DNA from: Cryobacterium adonitolivorans
Lineage (GTDB): Bacteria; Actinomycetota; Actinomycetes; Actinomycetales; Microbacteriaceae
Reading direction: 5' to 3'
Assembly (NCBI RefSeq): GCF_004402695.1
Contig: NZ_SOFL01000056.1
Location: 62,001 to 126,000 of the forward strand
DNA length: 64,000 nt
Of this stretch, positions 63,737 to 64,000 are shown piece by piece. The notes under the pieces were generated by a model, which saw only the letters and a program-made list of their open reading frames with translations, did no database searches and had not been told where the DNA came from. The number at the start of each line of letters is the position of its first letter. Position 1 is the stretch's first letter. A program made the position numbers and the translations under genes.

Positions 63737-64000
63737 ATGTGCGGAATCGTGGGATATGTCGGAGACAACAAAAGCGTCGAGGTCCTCATGGGAGGTCTTC
63801 GTCGACTCGAGTACCGGGGGTATGACTCCGCGGGAATCGCGGTGATCGACGACGCCGGTGTGCTCAATACCGCCAAGCGCGCCGGCAAGCTCGCGGTGCT
63901 CGCCGCCGAGCTCGAGGCGCACCCGGTCAACAACGGACGCACCGGCATCGGGCATACCCGGTGGGCCACCCACGGTGGTCCGACCGACCAGAACGCGCAC
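63737..64000 (+). CDS. glmS: Glutamine-fructose-6-phosphate aminotransferase (partial)
   Basis: Only the first 88 codons are inside the window. Met-Cys-Gly-Ile-Val-Gly opens the glutaminase domain, with the catalytic Cys exposed after Met removal. [16 protein letters not shown] and GHTRWATHG are diagnostic. The enzyme makes glucosamine-6-phosphate, the substrate of GlmM encoded upstream. The gene runs off the right edge. Confidence 0.95.
   Translation, partial: MCGIVGYVGDNKSVEVLMGGLRRLEYRGYDSAGIAVIDDAGVLNTAKRAGKLAVLAAELEAHPVNNGRTGIGHTRWATHGGPTDQNAH

Overview
The window reads as a chromosomal segment of a high-GC Gram-positive actinobacterium. Ribosomal protein sequences, frequent GTG/TTG starts, start codons sitting close behind -10 boxes and a dispersed intergenic repeat built on TCGACAAGCTCGA all suggest the family Microbacteriaceae (a Cryobacterium/Leifsonia-like genome). 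Genus level is a guess from memory, not a search.

Backbone: this is the str-S10-spc-alpha ribosomal supercluster. str is rpsL-rpsG-fusA-tuf (4.1-8.5 kb). S10-spc runs rpsJ to secY-adk-map (32.5-45.0 kb). infA-rpmJ-rpsM-rpsK-rpoA-rplQ follows at 52.8-56.0 kb, then truA, rplM-rpsI, glmM, a GNAT acetyltransferase, coaA and the start of glmS. rpsN (expected between rplE and rpsH) and rpsD (expected between rpsK and rpoA) are absent from their usual slots, and each slot holds a stem-loop.

Three cassettes interrupt the backbone. (1) Between tuf and rpsJ lies about 23 kb of exopolysaccharide genes: an AlgX-like protein, an MBOAT acyltransferase broken by an in-frame TGA, a secreted clan-A glycosidase, three further acyltransferases, two paralogous Wzx flippases, a Wzy polymerase, a pyruvyl transferase, two glycosyltransferases, an epimerase, a VanZ-like protein, a DUF4012 protein and the initiating polyprenyl glycosylphosphotransferase. 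Together they look like a Wzx/Wzy route to a pyruvylated, acylated cell-surface glycan. (2) Between map and infA sits a complete mannitol PTS: MtlR regulator, a stand-alone EIIB, HPr, EI, MtlA, MtlF and MtlD. (3) Between rplQ and truA lies one acyltransferase-SGNH gene.

The left edge (0-3.7 kb) holds a decayed DUF4143-type ATPase gene, a degenerate copy of the 5' end of the next gene, and four small genes, three of them for membrane proteins. Intergenic DNA is rich in palindromes. Two large hairpins (45.04 and 62.66 kb) share outer arms but have different, individually self-complementary inner stems, and may be an undescribed repeat family. No tRNA, rRNA, CRISPR array, insertion sequence or phage gene was recognised.
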